Assembly: GCF_016595245.1 (NCBI RefSeq) | Contig: NZ_JAENHM010000074.1 | Span: 1 to 64,000, forward strand | DNA: 64,000 bases | Direction of reading: 5' to 3' | Source of the DNA: Azospirillum endophyticum | GTDB taxonomy: Bacteria > Pseudomonadota > Alphaproteobacteria > Azospirillales > Azospirillaceae | Shown here: positions 54,735-62,691 of the stretch, in pieces | How the letters are laid out: each line of letters starts with the position of its first letter | How positions within the stretch are numbered: the first letter of the stretch is position 1 | Program-made: the position numbers and the translations under genes | The notes under the pieces: model-generated | The model's input: the letters and a program-made list of their open reading frames with translations, nothing else | Told to the model about the DNA's origin: nothing | Databases searched by the model: none

Positions 54735-56260
54735 TGGCGGCATTTCCGGGCGGCCGGGCGGAGCGGGTGCCGTCGCTGCGGCGCCGGCTGCTGACCCGGC
54801 TGCTGGTGCCGCTGGCGGCGCTGGCGGTGGGACTGGGCGTCGGCGGCGCGGCGCTGATCCACGGCTTCGTGCAGTCGACCCACGACCGGCTGCTCGCCGG
54901 CTCGACGCTGGCCATCGCCGAGCGGCTGGCGGTGGGCGACGACGACGGCGAGGTGACGGTCGACCTGCCGGCCGTCGCCTTCGGCATGCTGGAGAGCCAG
55001 GCGCGCGACAACATCTATTACAACGTCGCCCATGAGGGCGGGGTGATCACCGGCTATCTCGACCTGCCGCTGCCGGACATCGCCGCCATGCCGACCAACG
55101 TCACGGTGTTCCGCGACGCCACCTATCACGGCCATCCGGTGCGGGTGGCGGCGCAGGTCCGCCGGCTCTACGGCGTGCCGCAGCCGGTGCTGGTCCAGGT
55201 GGCGGAGACGACCGAGGGACGGCGCGCGGTGGAGGTCAACCTGCTGCTGTGGCTGACCCTGCTGGAGGTGGCGCTGGTCGGCGGCAGCGGGATGCTGGTG
55301 TGGGGAGCGGTCGGCCGCGGGCTGGCGCCGTTGGGCCGGCTGCGCCGGGTGATCGACGCCCGCTCGACGCGCGGCGCGGCGGGGGGCGGGCTGGCGCTGG
55401 TGCCGTTGCCGCTGGCGGTGGTCCCGGCCGAGGTGCTGCCGCTGGTGGTCGCCATCAACGGCCTGCTGGCGCGGCTGGACCAGTCCATCGGCACCATGCG
55501 GCGCTTCACCGCCGACGCCTCGCACCAGCTGCGCACGCCGCTGGCGGTGCTGCGCACCCATCTGGCGCTGCTGCGCCGCCACGGCACCGACAGCGCCGAG
55601 GGGCGGGCGGCGCTGGACGACGTCGAGGGGGCGGTCAAGCGGCTGGAGCGGCTGCTGGTCCAGCTGCTGGCGCTGGCCCGCGCCGACGAGGACGCGCCGG
55701 TGATGCCCACGGCCCCCGAGGTGACCGACCTGATCCAGGTGGCGATGGAGGTCGCCGCCGAGCAGGTTCCGGCGGCGCTGGCCCAGGATATCGAGGTCCG
55801 CTTCGAGGGACCGGAGGACGGCACCGCCCTGCGGGTCGCCGGCAATCCGGTGCTGGTCGGCGAGCTGCTGGGCAATTTGCTGGACAACGCCATCCGCTAC
55901 AACCGGCCGGGCGGCACGGTGGCGGTGCGGGTCGGGCAGGAACCGGGGGCCGGCCCGGTGATGGAGGTCGAGGACGACGGTCCCGGCATCCCGGAGGCCG
56001 AGCGCGGGCGGGTGTTCGAGCGATTCTACCGGCTGACCCGTCCGGGCGAGCCGCCGCGGACCGGCAGCGGGCTGGGGCTGGCGATCGTCCGCGCCCTGGC
56101 CGACCGGCTGGGAGCGTCGGTGCGGCTCGACGCCGGACAGGATGGCAAGGGGCTGAAGGTGACGGTCAGCCTGCGTCCGGCGGAAAAGGATGCCGGTTCA
56201 AAGGGTTCGTTGGTGGACGACGACGCGGCGCAGGGACGCCTCCCCCGCCCTGGGCCGTGA
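54734..56260 (+). CDS. Sensor histidine kinase (TctE-like)
   Basis: A 508-residue inner-membrane kinase. One N-terminal helix (about 21-46) and a second near 170-195 enclose a ~120-residue periplasmic sensing domain of the 2CSK_N type found in TctE. The H-box is FTADASHQLRTPLAVLRTH with phosphoacceptor His264; the ATP-binding domain has the N-box NLLDNAIRYN (381-390), DDGPGIP and GSGLGLAIV. Paired with the response regulator by a TGATG overlap. TctE senses tricarboxylates; here the partner importer is Fbp-like, so the signal is probably that importer's substrate. Confidence 0.92.
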   Translation: MAAFPGGRAERVPSLRRRLLTRLLVPLAALAVGLGVGGAALIHGFVQSTHDRLLAGSTLAIAERLAVGDDDGEVTVDLPAVAFGMLESQARDNIYYNVAHEGGVITGYLDLPLPDIAAMPTNVTVFRDATYHGHPVRVAAQVRRLYGVPQPVLVQVAETTEGRRAVEVNLLLWLTLLEVALVGGSGMLVWGAVGRGLAPLGRLRRVIDARSTRGAAGGGLALVPLPLAVVPAEVLPLVVAINGLLARLDQSIGTMRRFTADASHQLRTPLAVLRTHLALLRRHGTDSAEGRAALDDVEGAVKRLERLLVQLLALARADEDAPVMPTAPEVTDLIQVAMEVAAEQVPAALAQDIEVRFEGPEDGTALRVAGNPVLVGELLGNLLDNAIRYNRPGGTVAVRVGQEPGAGPVMEVEDDGPGIPEAERGRVFERFYRLTRPGEPPRTGSGLGLAIVRALADRLGASVRLDAGQDGKGLKVTVSLRPAEKDAGSKGSLVDDDAAQGRLPRPGP

Positions 56261-56539
56261 CATGACAATTTCGTTAACCAGAGCTGCGCGGATATGTCGC
56301 CGGCTTCCATTGCCAGTTCGCAGCTGCGGGACTATCTGACCGCTCCGCACAGCCTGTGCTGGCAAGGTGTTGGAAACAAATACAGTTCGAATAACGGACG
56401 ATTATTTTTCCTCATCCCGGCCCGGCTCACGGAAGAAAGAACGGCTCCCGGCGTCTATTGCCCAGGAGACCGCACAATAAGGGTCTGGCCGCCGGGGAAA
56501 CCGGACGGCCGAAAGAGGTTAGGGAAAGGGTCTGTCGCT

Positions 56540-56686
56540 ATGCTTTGCAACATCGTCACCGTCGCCTCGCTGGGCGTCCTTCTGCTGTCGGGAATAGGCT
56601 TCACCGTTACCAAGGCGCCGAAGCAGGACCGCCAGCACCAGACCGACATGCCTCGCCGCATGGCGGACGAGAACATCATGGGGTGA
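56540..56686 (+). CDS. Small membrane protein (48 aa), unknown function
   Basis: A 48-residue protein with one hydrophobic N-terminal helix (IVTVASLGVLLLSGIGFTV, residues 5-23) and a polar, charged C-terminal half. The ribosome binding site is a moderate purine run (GGGAAAGGG). No family recognised. It is 279 bp after the kinase gene, so it is not clearly in that operon. Confidence 0.45.
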   Translation: MLCNIVTVASLGVLLLSGIGFTVTKAPKQDRQHQTDMPRRMADENIMG

Positions 56687-56730
56687 TAGGGGTCGCTTCC
56701 GCCTTTCCGGGCGGGAGTGTTTGTTGGTTG

Positions 56731-56830
56731 ACCTCCCCGTACGGGGATGAGGATGAGGGGGATCCGCGTCGAGGATCTCTTCGGCCGCGCACCCCCCTCA
56801 TCCTAACCTTTCCCCTGCTTTCGGCGGGCC
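56731..56830. repeat. Palindromic intergenic repeat, related design (copy D)
   Basis: The stretch contains GATGAGGATGAGGGGG (56747-56762) and its inverse CCCCCCTCATCC (56793 onward) with C/G-rich flanks, similar in layout to copies A and B but diverged in sequence. It lies in the gap before the GFA gene. Confidence 0.5.
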
Positions 56831-56969
56831 AAAGCTCCGCATATCGCATCGAGGATTCCGGGGATCGCAGGCCCCCTTCCGCTGCATTCCATCGGTGCCG
56901 GCGGTGTCAAAGGACGATCGCGGCCCCATCTGGTACGGGAGAACGCCTCTGATCGCGGAGATCCCTGCC

Positions 56970-57464
56970 ATGAAGCTTTCCGGTTCCTGCCGCTGCGGCG
57001 CCGTCCGCTTCACGCTGAATTCGCCGACGCCGGTGCCCTACATGCGCTGCTACTGCACCATCTGCCGCAAGAGTGCCGGCGGCGGCGGATACGCCATCAA
57101 TCTGGGCGGCGACGCCGACACGCTGGAGGTCGAGGGCCGCGAGGCGGTGGCGATGTGGCGGGCGCCCATCGAGGACCCCGAGCATCCGGGCCAAACCCAT
57201 CCCGGCCCGTCGCATCGGCATTTCTGCAAGCAGTGTGGCACGGCGCTGTGGGCGGAGGATCCGGCCTGGCCGGAACTGGTCCACCCGTTCGCCTCGGCCA
57301 TTGACACGCCGCTGCCGACGCCGCCGGAGCGGGTCCACATCATGCTGGACTTCAAGGCGCCGTGGGTGGAGGTGCCCGAAGGTCCGAACGACGTGCAGTT
57401 CGCCCGCTATCCCGAGGAATCGCTGGAGGACTGGCACCGCCGCCACGGGCTGCTCGACCGCTAG
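56970..57464 (+). CDS. GFA (CENP-V/formaldehyde-activating) family zinc protein
   Basis: A 164-residue protein of the GFA family. Three cysteine clusters are visible: CRCGAVRF (7-14), CYCTICRKS (about 28-36) and CKQCGTALW (about 82-90), which bind zinc as in Gfa and related enzymes. Some members add glutathione to formaldehyde, but most are uncharacterised. The start MKLSGSC has GGAG thirteen bases upstream. It precedes the extensin-like gene by 11 bp, probably in one transcript. Confidence 0.9.
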   Translation: MKLSGSCRCGAVRFTLNSPTPVPYMRCYCTICRKSAGGGGYAINLGGDADTLEVEGREAVAMWRAPIEDPEHPGQTHPGPSHRHFCKQCGTALWAEDPAWPELVHPFASAIDTPLPTPPERVHIMLDFKAPWVEVPEGPNDVQFARYPEESLEDWHRRHGLLDR

Positions 57465-57475
57465 ACGTCCTCCCG

Positions 57476-58186
57476 ATGGCGAGGCTGCTGCGGTGGCTCG
57501 CGCTGCTGGTCCTGCTGGCGGCGGCCGGGGCGGCGGCGGGGGTGTGGGCCGGGGTGATCACGGTGCCGCCACGCTACGACCCGTGGGCGCGGCTCGACCT
57601 GCGGGCGGAGCCGGACTGGCTGACCGGCTTCAAGCTGGCGCGGCTGGCCCGCGATCCCGAACAATGCCGGGCGGCGCTGGGCGAGACCGGGCTGCGCTTC
57701 ACCCCCCTGCCCGACCGCCCGTCCGACCAGAACTGCGCGCTCACCGGCGTGGTGCGGGTGGCGCGGTCGGATGTGGCGTTCAGCAGCGGCTTCGTCGCCA
57801 CCTGCGGGCTGGCCGCCGCCTGGACCCTGTTCGAGGCGAACGCCCTGCAACCGGCAGCGGAGCGGCATTTCGGGCAGAGGGTGGCGCGGGTCGAGCATCT
57901 CGGCACCTATGCCTGCCGCAACGTCTATGGCCGGGCGACCGGACGGCGCAGCGAGCATGCCGGCGCCAACGCCATCGACCTCGCCGCCTTCGTGCTGGCC
58001 GACGGGACGCGGGTCGGCGTGCTGAACGACTGGGAGGCGAAGGCGGACGGGCAGAAGGCGGCCTTCCTGCGCGACGTGCGAGACGGCGCCTGCCGCTTCT
58101 TCGACGTGGTGCTCGGGCCGGACTACAACGAGGCGCACCGCAACCACTTCCACCTCGACAGGGGCGCCTTCCGGACCTGCCGTTAA
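57476..58186 (+). CDS. Extensin-like family protein, exported
   Basis: A 236-residue protein with an N-terminal signal or anchor (LLRWLALLVLLAAAGAAAG, residues 4-22). The C-terminal domain is the extensin-like family (a peptidase-like fold): GVLNDWEAKADG, and two histidine motifs SEHAGANAIDLAAF (about 160-173) and HRNHFHLDRG (about 220-229), which resemble the zinc site of D-Ala-D-Ala carboxypeptidases of the VanY group. Four cysteines suit disulfides in the periplasm. A role in cell-wall turnover is plausible but not shown. Confidence 0.87.
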   Translation: MARLLRWLALLVLLAAAGAAAGVWAGVITVPPRYDPWARLDLRAEPDWLTGFKLARLARDPEQCRAALGETGLRFTPLPDRPSDQNCALTGVVRVARSDVAFSSGFVATCGLAAAWTLFEANALQPAAERHFGQRVARVEHLGTYACRNVYGRATGRRSEHAGANAIDLAAFVLADGTRVGVLNDWEAKADGQKAAFLRDVRDGACRFFDVVLGPDYNEAHRNHFHLDRGAFRTCR

Positions 58187-58297
58187 GGTCCATCCGATCG
58201 GACTATGTCCGGAGGCTGCGACACCGATTCTACGAAAGAAAGGGTTACCGCGTAGCGGGTCCCGCGCCACTTTCCTAATGAAAGTAGGAGGTGCGCA

Positions 58298-58855
58298 ATG
58301 TTGACCCTGCTCTATCGCAGTGACGCCGTCTCTTTGCTGCCTTTCTCGGCACTGGCGGACATTTGTATGCGAAGCTCGGTGAACAATCGGCGTCTGGACG
58401 TGACCGGCTTCCTGATGGAACATGAGGGCATCTTCCTTCAGGTGCTGGAAGGCGAGGCCGAGACCGTGGCCGGCCTGTTCGCACGGATCTCGCAGGACAA
58501 GCGCCATGGCAATCTCGCCGTTCTGGGCCGGCGGGAACGCCCGGGACGGTCCTTCGGCTTCTGGGCGATGAATTTCGGCCCGCTGGACGATCCGACCTTC
58601 TGGCATGGGGATTTCTCCGACCTGCGCGACGGCGAGGCGTTCCGGCGCAAGAGCTGCGATGCCGAGACCGCGCTGGCCCTGCTGTGCCACGCCTATGTCT
58701 TCGCCAGCAAGGTCGCCGTGTCGGATCCGGTGGTCGGCGGCTTCGTGATGGGCTACCACTCGGCGTCTCCCATGACGCCGGCCCGAAAGGCCTCCTCGGC
58801 GACGCCTGCCGCGCCGCGCCGGCCGGCCATCGTCTACGAGCAGTCAAGCCGCTGA
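58298..58855 (+). CDS. BLUF blue-light sensor protein
   Basis: A 185-residue protein. Residues 1-95 are a BLUF domain that binds FAD. Tyr6 (YRSDA), Asn30 (NN of SVNNRR) and Gln48 (FLQVLEG) are spaced exactly as AppA Tyr21, Asn45 and Gln63, and Trp89 and Met91 match AppA Trp104 and Met106, so the complete photoactive site is present. The C-terminal ~80 residues have two helices and a disordered tail, with no output domain, so it probably signals by protein contact. A strong ribosome site AGGAGG (58286-58291) lies 7 bases before ATG. Confidence 0.95.
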   Translation: MLTLLYRSDAVSLLPFSALADICMRSSVNNRRLDVTGFLMEHEGIFLQVLEGEAETVAGLFARISQDKRHGNLAVLGRRERPGRSFGFWAMNFGPLDDPTFWHGDFSDLRDGEAFRRKSCDAETALALLCHAYVFASKVAVSDPVVGGFVMGYHSASPMTPARKASSATPAAPRRPAIVYEQSSR

Positions 58856-58879
58856 TTCGATTGGCCGCTGATTCGATTG
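58848..58879. repeat. Tandem 16-bp repeat
   Basis: GCCGCTGATTCGATTG occurs twice in direct tandem (58848-58863 and 58864-58879), and a third, imperfect half-copy begins at 58880. The stop codon of the BLUF gene lies in the first copy. Probably a slippage product. Confidence 0.8.
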
Positions 58880-58978
58880 GCCGCTTTCAATTGCCCGCTT
58901 GACGGGACGGCGCTTGCTCGTGCCATCGTCGCACCTCGCCCGGCCGAGGATGGCCGGCCGCCGAGGAGAAGCCCGTCG

Positions 58979-60427
58979 ATGAACGCCTTGCGGCGTCTGT
59001 CCGCCCCCGTCCTGGTCCTGGCCCTTCTGGCAGCGCTGGTCGCCGCCAAGCCCTGGCTGCACGGCCATCTGCAACCCTTCGTCGGCCTGCCGCTGAGCAG
59101 CGGCTTCGACATCGCCGTCGCCTCGGCCGCCTGGCTGGCCGCCGCCTGGGGCGGGGCACGGGTGATCGACATGCTGGCGGCGGGCGGCACGGCCAGCGAC
59201 GGCAACGGCGCCCGGCCGCCGCGCATCCCGCGGCTGCTCGCCGACCTGCTGCGCTTCCTCGTCTATGGCGTCGCGGTGCTGGCGATCCTGGCCTTCGTGC
59301 TGGAACAGCCGGTGACCGGGCTGCTGGCGACCTCGGGCGTCGCCATCGCCGTGCTGGGCTTCGCGCTGCGCAACATGATCGCCGACATCTTCGCCGGCAT
59401 CGCGCTGAACATCGAACATCCCTACCGGATCGGCGACTGGCTGGAGCTGTCGCCCGGCGTGGCGGGCCGGGTCGACGAGATCAACTGGCGCGCCACCCGG
59501 CTGATCGCCAGCGACGGCACCGCCATCATCGTGCCGAACGGCATCGTCGCCGGCAGCCGCTTCGTCAATTTCAGCCGACCCAACCCGGCCTTCCGCGCCA
59601 GCGTGCCGATCCTGCTGGACCAGGAGGTGCCGGTGGAGCGCGCCAAGCGCATCCTGCTGTCGGCGATGCTCTGCGCCGACGGCGTGCTGCCCACCCCGCG
59701 GCCGGACGTGGTGGTGGAAGCGGTGACGCCCAACGGCATCTCCTATCTGGCGCGCTTCTGGGCCGACGACGGCGCCCGGCTGACGCTGGTGCGCGACGCG
59801 GTGCTGACCGCGGCGCTGACCAACCTCGCCCGCGCCGGGATCGAACCCGCCCGCCCGAAGCAGGAGTTCCGCCGGCGCCAGCAGGCCCTCCCCGACACCG
59901 ACAGGCTGCGGCGCGGCCTGCTGCGCCAAGTGGAGCTGTTCGATGCCTTCGACGACGAGGAGATCGATGCGCTGGCCCTGTCGATGCGCCAGTTCGACAT
60001 CCCCGCCGGCACCGCCGCCGTCCGCCAGGGCGATGCCGGCGAATCGCTGTTCGTCATCGCCGAGGGGGTGTTCGACGTCGAGATCGCCGCCCCGGCGGAC
60101 GCGGAGGGCGGGCAGCGCCCCGGGCTGCTGCACCTGACCCGGCTGCGGCCGGGCGACCTGTTCGGCGAGATGTCGCTGCTGACCGGCCAGCCGCGCAGCG
60201 CCTCCGTCGTCGCCTGCACCGATTCCGTGGTGTTCGAGCTGGCCCGCACCCAATTGGATCCGGTCCTGCGCCGCCGGCCGGAACTGGCGGAGCGGCTGGC
60301 GGACCTGATGGCCGAGCGCCAGACCCGCAACGTCGCCGAACGCAACCGCCAGCAGGGCACGGTTCCGCCGCCGCCCATGGAGTCTCAGGCGCTGCTGGCA
60401 CGGCTGAAGGGATTCTTCGGGCTGTAG
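58979..60427 (+). CDS. MscS-type channel with cyclic-nucleotide-binding domain
   Basis: A 482-residue membrane protein. Three to four N-terminal helices (about 7-25, 42-65, 88-125) end in the MscS pore region GVAIAVLGFALRNMIADIFAGI (about 120-141), followed by the beta domain (GDWLELSPGVAGRVDEI). The C-terminal ~140 residues are a cyclic-nucleotide-binding domain: PAGTAAVRQGDAGESLFVI, then GDLFGEMSLLTGQPRSASV with the phosphate-binding Arg. MscS-CNBD chimeras (bCNG channels) are usually insensitive to stretch and may be gated by cAMP/cGMP. The start ATG has GAGGAG upstream. The next genes make an osmolyte, so an osmotic-stress context is likely. Confidence 0.9.
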   Translation: MNALRRLSAPVLVLALLAALVAAKPWLHGHLQPFVGLPLSSGFDIAVASAAWLAAAWGGARVIDMLAAGGTASDGNGARPPRIPRLLADLLRFLVYGVAVLAILAFVLEQPVTGLLATSGVAIAVLGFALRNMIADIFAGIALNIEHPYRIGDWLELSPGVAGRVDEINWRATRLIASDGTAIIVPNGIVAGSRFVNFSRPNPAFRASVPILLDQEVPVERAKRILLSAMLCADGVLPTPRPDVVVEAVTPNGISYLARFWADDGARLTLVRDAVLTAALTNLARAGIEPARPKQEFRRRQQALPDTDRLRRGLLRQVELFDAFDDEEIDALALSMRQFDIPAGTAAVRQGDAGESLFVIAEGVFDVEIAAPADAEGGQRPGLLHLTRLRPGDLFGEMSLLTGQPRSASVVACTDSVVFELARTQLDPVLRRRPELAERLADLMAERQTRNVAERNRQQGTVPPPPMESQALLARLKGFFGL

Positions 60428-60462
60428 GCGGCAGGTTTTCCCCCCTTGAATCCCGCCGACAA

Positions 60463-60487
60463 GGAACCTTGGACCCTGCCAGACGTT
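60463..60487 (+). promoter_or_regulatory. EcfG-type general stress promoter of the NAGGN genes
   Basis: GGAAC (60463-60467) is followed after exactly 16 bases by CGTT (60484-60487). That is the published consensus for the alphaproteobacterial extracytoplasmic general-stress sigma factor EcfG (GGAAC, N16-17, CGTT). It lies 167 bp upstream of the first osmolyte gene and just after the MscS-type gene. Stress control would make sense for an osmoprotectant. Confidence 0.65.
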
Positions 60488-60653
60488 ATGCCGCGCAGGT
60501 GCCGGTGGTGAGTGGAGCGGGATGATGACCGGCGATCAATGACCGCTCGCAACGGGTGGCGGCCGCATTCCGCAGCCGGCGCCCCCGGTGTTTGGCCCTT
60601 TTTGCGGGTCGAGCGCCCCTTCGTCCTGAACCAACGAGGAGGCTCGACAGCCG

Positions 60654-62429
60654 ATGTGCGGAGTGAGTGGCGAGATTCGTTTCAAGAGCGGCGAAGCGGC
60701 GAGCACCGCCGCCGTCCAGGCCATGTGCGACCGGCTGGCGGCGCGCGGGCCGGACGGCCACGGCCTGTTCGCCCACGGGCGCGTCGCCTTCGGCCATCGC
60801 CGGCTGAAGATCATCGATCTCAGCGAGGCATCGCAGCAGCCGATGGTCGATTCCGCGCTGGGCCTCGCCATCGTCTTCAACGGCTGCATCTACAACCACC
60901 GGGAATTGCGCGAGGAGCTCGCCGGGCTCGGCTACGGCTTCTTCTCCGGCGGCGACACCGAGGTCCTGCTCAAGGCCTATCACGCCTGGGGGCCGGATTT
61001 CGTCAAGCGCCTGAACGGCATGTTCGCCTTCGCCATCCACGAGCGCGACAGCGGCCGGGTGGTGCTGGGCCGCGACCGGCTGGGCATCAAGCCGCTCTAC
61101 CTCGCCGACATCCCGGACGGCCTGCGCTTCGCCTCCTCGCTGCCGGCGTTGGTGGCCTCCGGCGGCATCGACACCGACGTCGATCCGGTGGCGCTGCACC
61201 ACTACATGAGCTTCCACGCCGTCGTGCCGGCTCCCCACACCATCCTGAAGGGCGTGCGCAAGCTTCCCCCCGCCACGGTCCTGGTGGTGGAGCCGGACGG
61301 AACCCGGCGCGAAAACACCTACTGGTCGCTGAGCTTCGGTCCGCAGGCCGGTGACGAGGGCCGCGACTTCGCCGACTGGCGCGAGCTGGTGCTGGAGACG
61401 CTGACCCGCGCGGTGCGGCGCCGGCTGGTCGCCGACGTTCCGGTCGGCGTGCTGCTGTCGGGCGGGCTGGACAGCTCGCTGATCACCGCCCTGCTGGCCG
61501 AGAACGGGCAGAGCGGGCTGAAGACCTTCTCCATCGGCTTCGAGACGGTGGGCGACGAGCGCGGCGACGAGTTCCAGTATTCCGACATCGTCGCCAGGCA
61601 TTTCGGCACCGATCACCACCGCCTCTTCGTCGACAGCGCCCGCGCCCTGCCGGAGCTGACCGATTGCGTCCGCGCGATGTCGGAACCGATGGTCAGCCAC
61701 GACAACATCGGCTTCTTCCTGCTGTCGCAGGAGGTGGCCAAGCAGGTGAAGGTGGTGCAGTCGGGCCAGGGTGCCGACGAGGTGTTCGGCGGCTATCACT
61801 GGTATCCGCCGCTGCTGGAGAGCCGCGACGCCGTCGGCGACTATGCCCGCGTCTTCTTCGACCGCGACCATGCGGAGATGGCCGAGGCGCTCGACCCGCG
61901 ATTCGTCGGCGAGGACCATTCCCGCCGCTGGCTGGAGCAGCGCTTCGCCATGCCGGGCGCCGAGCGGCCGGTGGACAAGGCACTGCGGCTCGATACCACG
62001 GTGATGCTGGTCGACGACCCGGTGAAGCGGGTCGACAACATGACCATGGCCGCCGGGCTGGAAGCGCGCGTGCCCTTCCTCGACCATGAGCTGGTGGAGC
62101 TGGCCGCCCGCATCCCGGCGGAGATGAAGCTGCCGGACGGCGGAAAATACGTCCTGAAGGAGGCGGCGCGCCGGGTGGTGCCGGCCGCGGTGATCGACCG
62201 GCCGAAGGGCTATTTCCCGGTGCCGGCGCTGAAATACCTGCGCGGCCCCTTCCTGGAGCGGGTGCGCGACGTGCTGGACGCCCCGGCGGCGCGCGAGCGC
62301 GGGCTGTTCCGCCGCGACTATCTCGACCGGCTGCTGGCCGATCCGGAACGCCACATCACGCCGCTGCGGGGATCGAAGCTGTGGCAGGTGGCGCTGCTGG
62401 AATTCTGGTTCCAGGAACAAGGCCTGTAA
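60654..62429 (+). CDS. asnO: N-acetylglutaminylglutamine amidotransferase (asparagine synthase family)
   Basis: A 591-residue glutamine-dependent amidotransferase. Cys2 is the class II glutaminase nucleophile (MCGVSGEIRF), with the FNGCIYNHREL and GDTEVLLKAY blocks of that domain. The synthetase domain has the ATP-pyrophosphatase loop LLSGGLDSSLI (SGGLDSS at 269-275). The neighbouring downstream gene encodes the matching GNAT/ATP-grasp synthetase. In that pairing the enzyme makes the terminal amide of N-acetylglutaminylglutamine amide (NAGGN), an osmoprotectant dipeptide. The ribosome site is a strong GAGGAGG at 60638-60644. Confidence 0.93.
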   Translation: MCGVSGEIRFKSGEAASTAAVQAMCDRLAARGPDGHGLFAHGRVAFGHRRLKIIDLSEASQQPMVDSALGLAIVFNGCIYNHRELREELAGLGYGFFSGGDTEVLLKAYHAWGPDFVKRLNGMFAFAIHERDSGRVVLGRDRLGIKPLYLADIPDGLRFASSLPALVASGGIDTDVDPVALHHYMSFHAVVPAPHTILKGVRKLPPATVLVVEPDGTRRENTYWSLSFGPQAGDEGRDFADWRELVLETLTRAVRRRLVADVPVGVLLSGGLDSSLITALLAENGQSGLKTFSIGFETVGDERGDEFQYSDIVARHFGTDHHRLFVDSARALPELTDCVRAMSEPMVSHDNIGFFLLSQEVAKQVKVVQSGQGADEVFGGYHWYPPLLESRDAVGDYARVFFDRDHAEMAEALDPRFVGEDHSRRWLEQRFAMPGAERPVDKALRLDTTVMLVDDPVKRVDNMTMAAGLEARVPFLDHELVELAARIPAEMKLPDGGKYVLKEAARRVVPAAVIDRPKGYFPVPALKYLRGPFLERVRDVLDAPAARERGLFRRDYLDRLLADPERHITPLRGSKLWQVALLEFWFQEQGL

Positions 62430-62491
62430 GCAGACGACTCAAAACGAAGATTTGCATTTAAATGGGGAGTGGCAACCTTGGGCTGAAGAAG

Positions 62492-62642
62492 CCCTTCTCC
62501 CCTTGCGGGAGAAGGGTTGGGATGAGGGGTGCAGCGGCCGAAGGCCGGTAGAAATGTTGAATTTGCTACCCCTCACCCCAACCCGCGGGTCGGCAAAACG
62601 CCATTGGCATTTGGCCGATCCCGCCCCGCAAGGGGAGAGGGG
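62492..62642. repeat. Palindromic intergenic repeat between asnO and the synthetase gene (copy C)
   Basis: A ~150-bp unit with CCCTTCTCCCCTTGCGGGAG at the left end and the inverse at the right (CCGCAAGGGGAGAGG), and GGGATGAGGGG against CCCCTCACCCC inside. It has the same layout as copies A and B with different sequence. It lies inside a gene pair that is otherwise tightly linked, so it is probably part of the mRNA. Confidence 0.7.
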
Positions 62643-62691
62643 CTCCCTGAATTCAGACGACAGCGCCGCATCCGACGACCAGGGGGATTCC

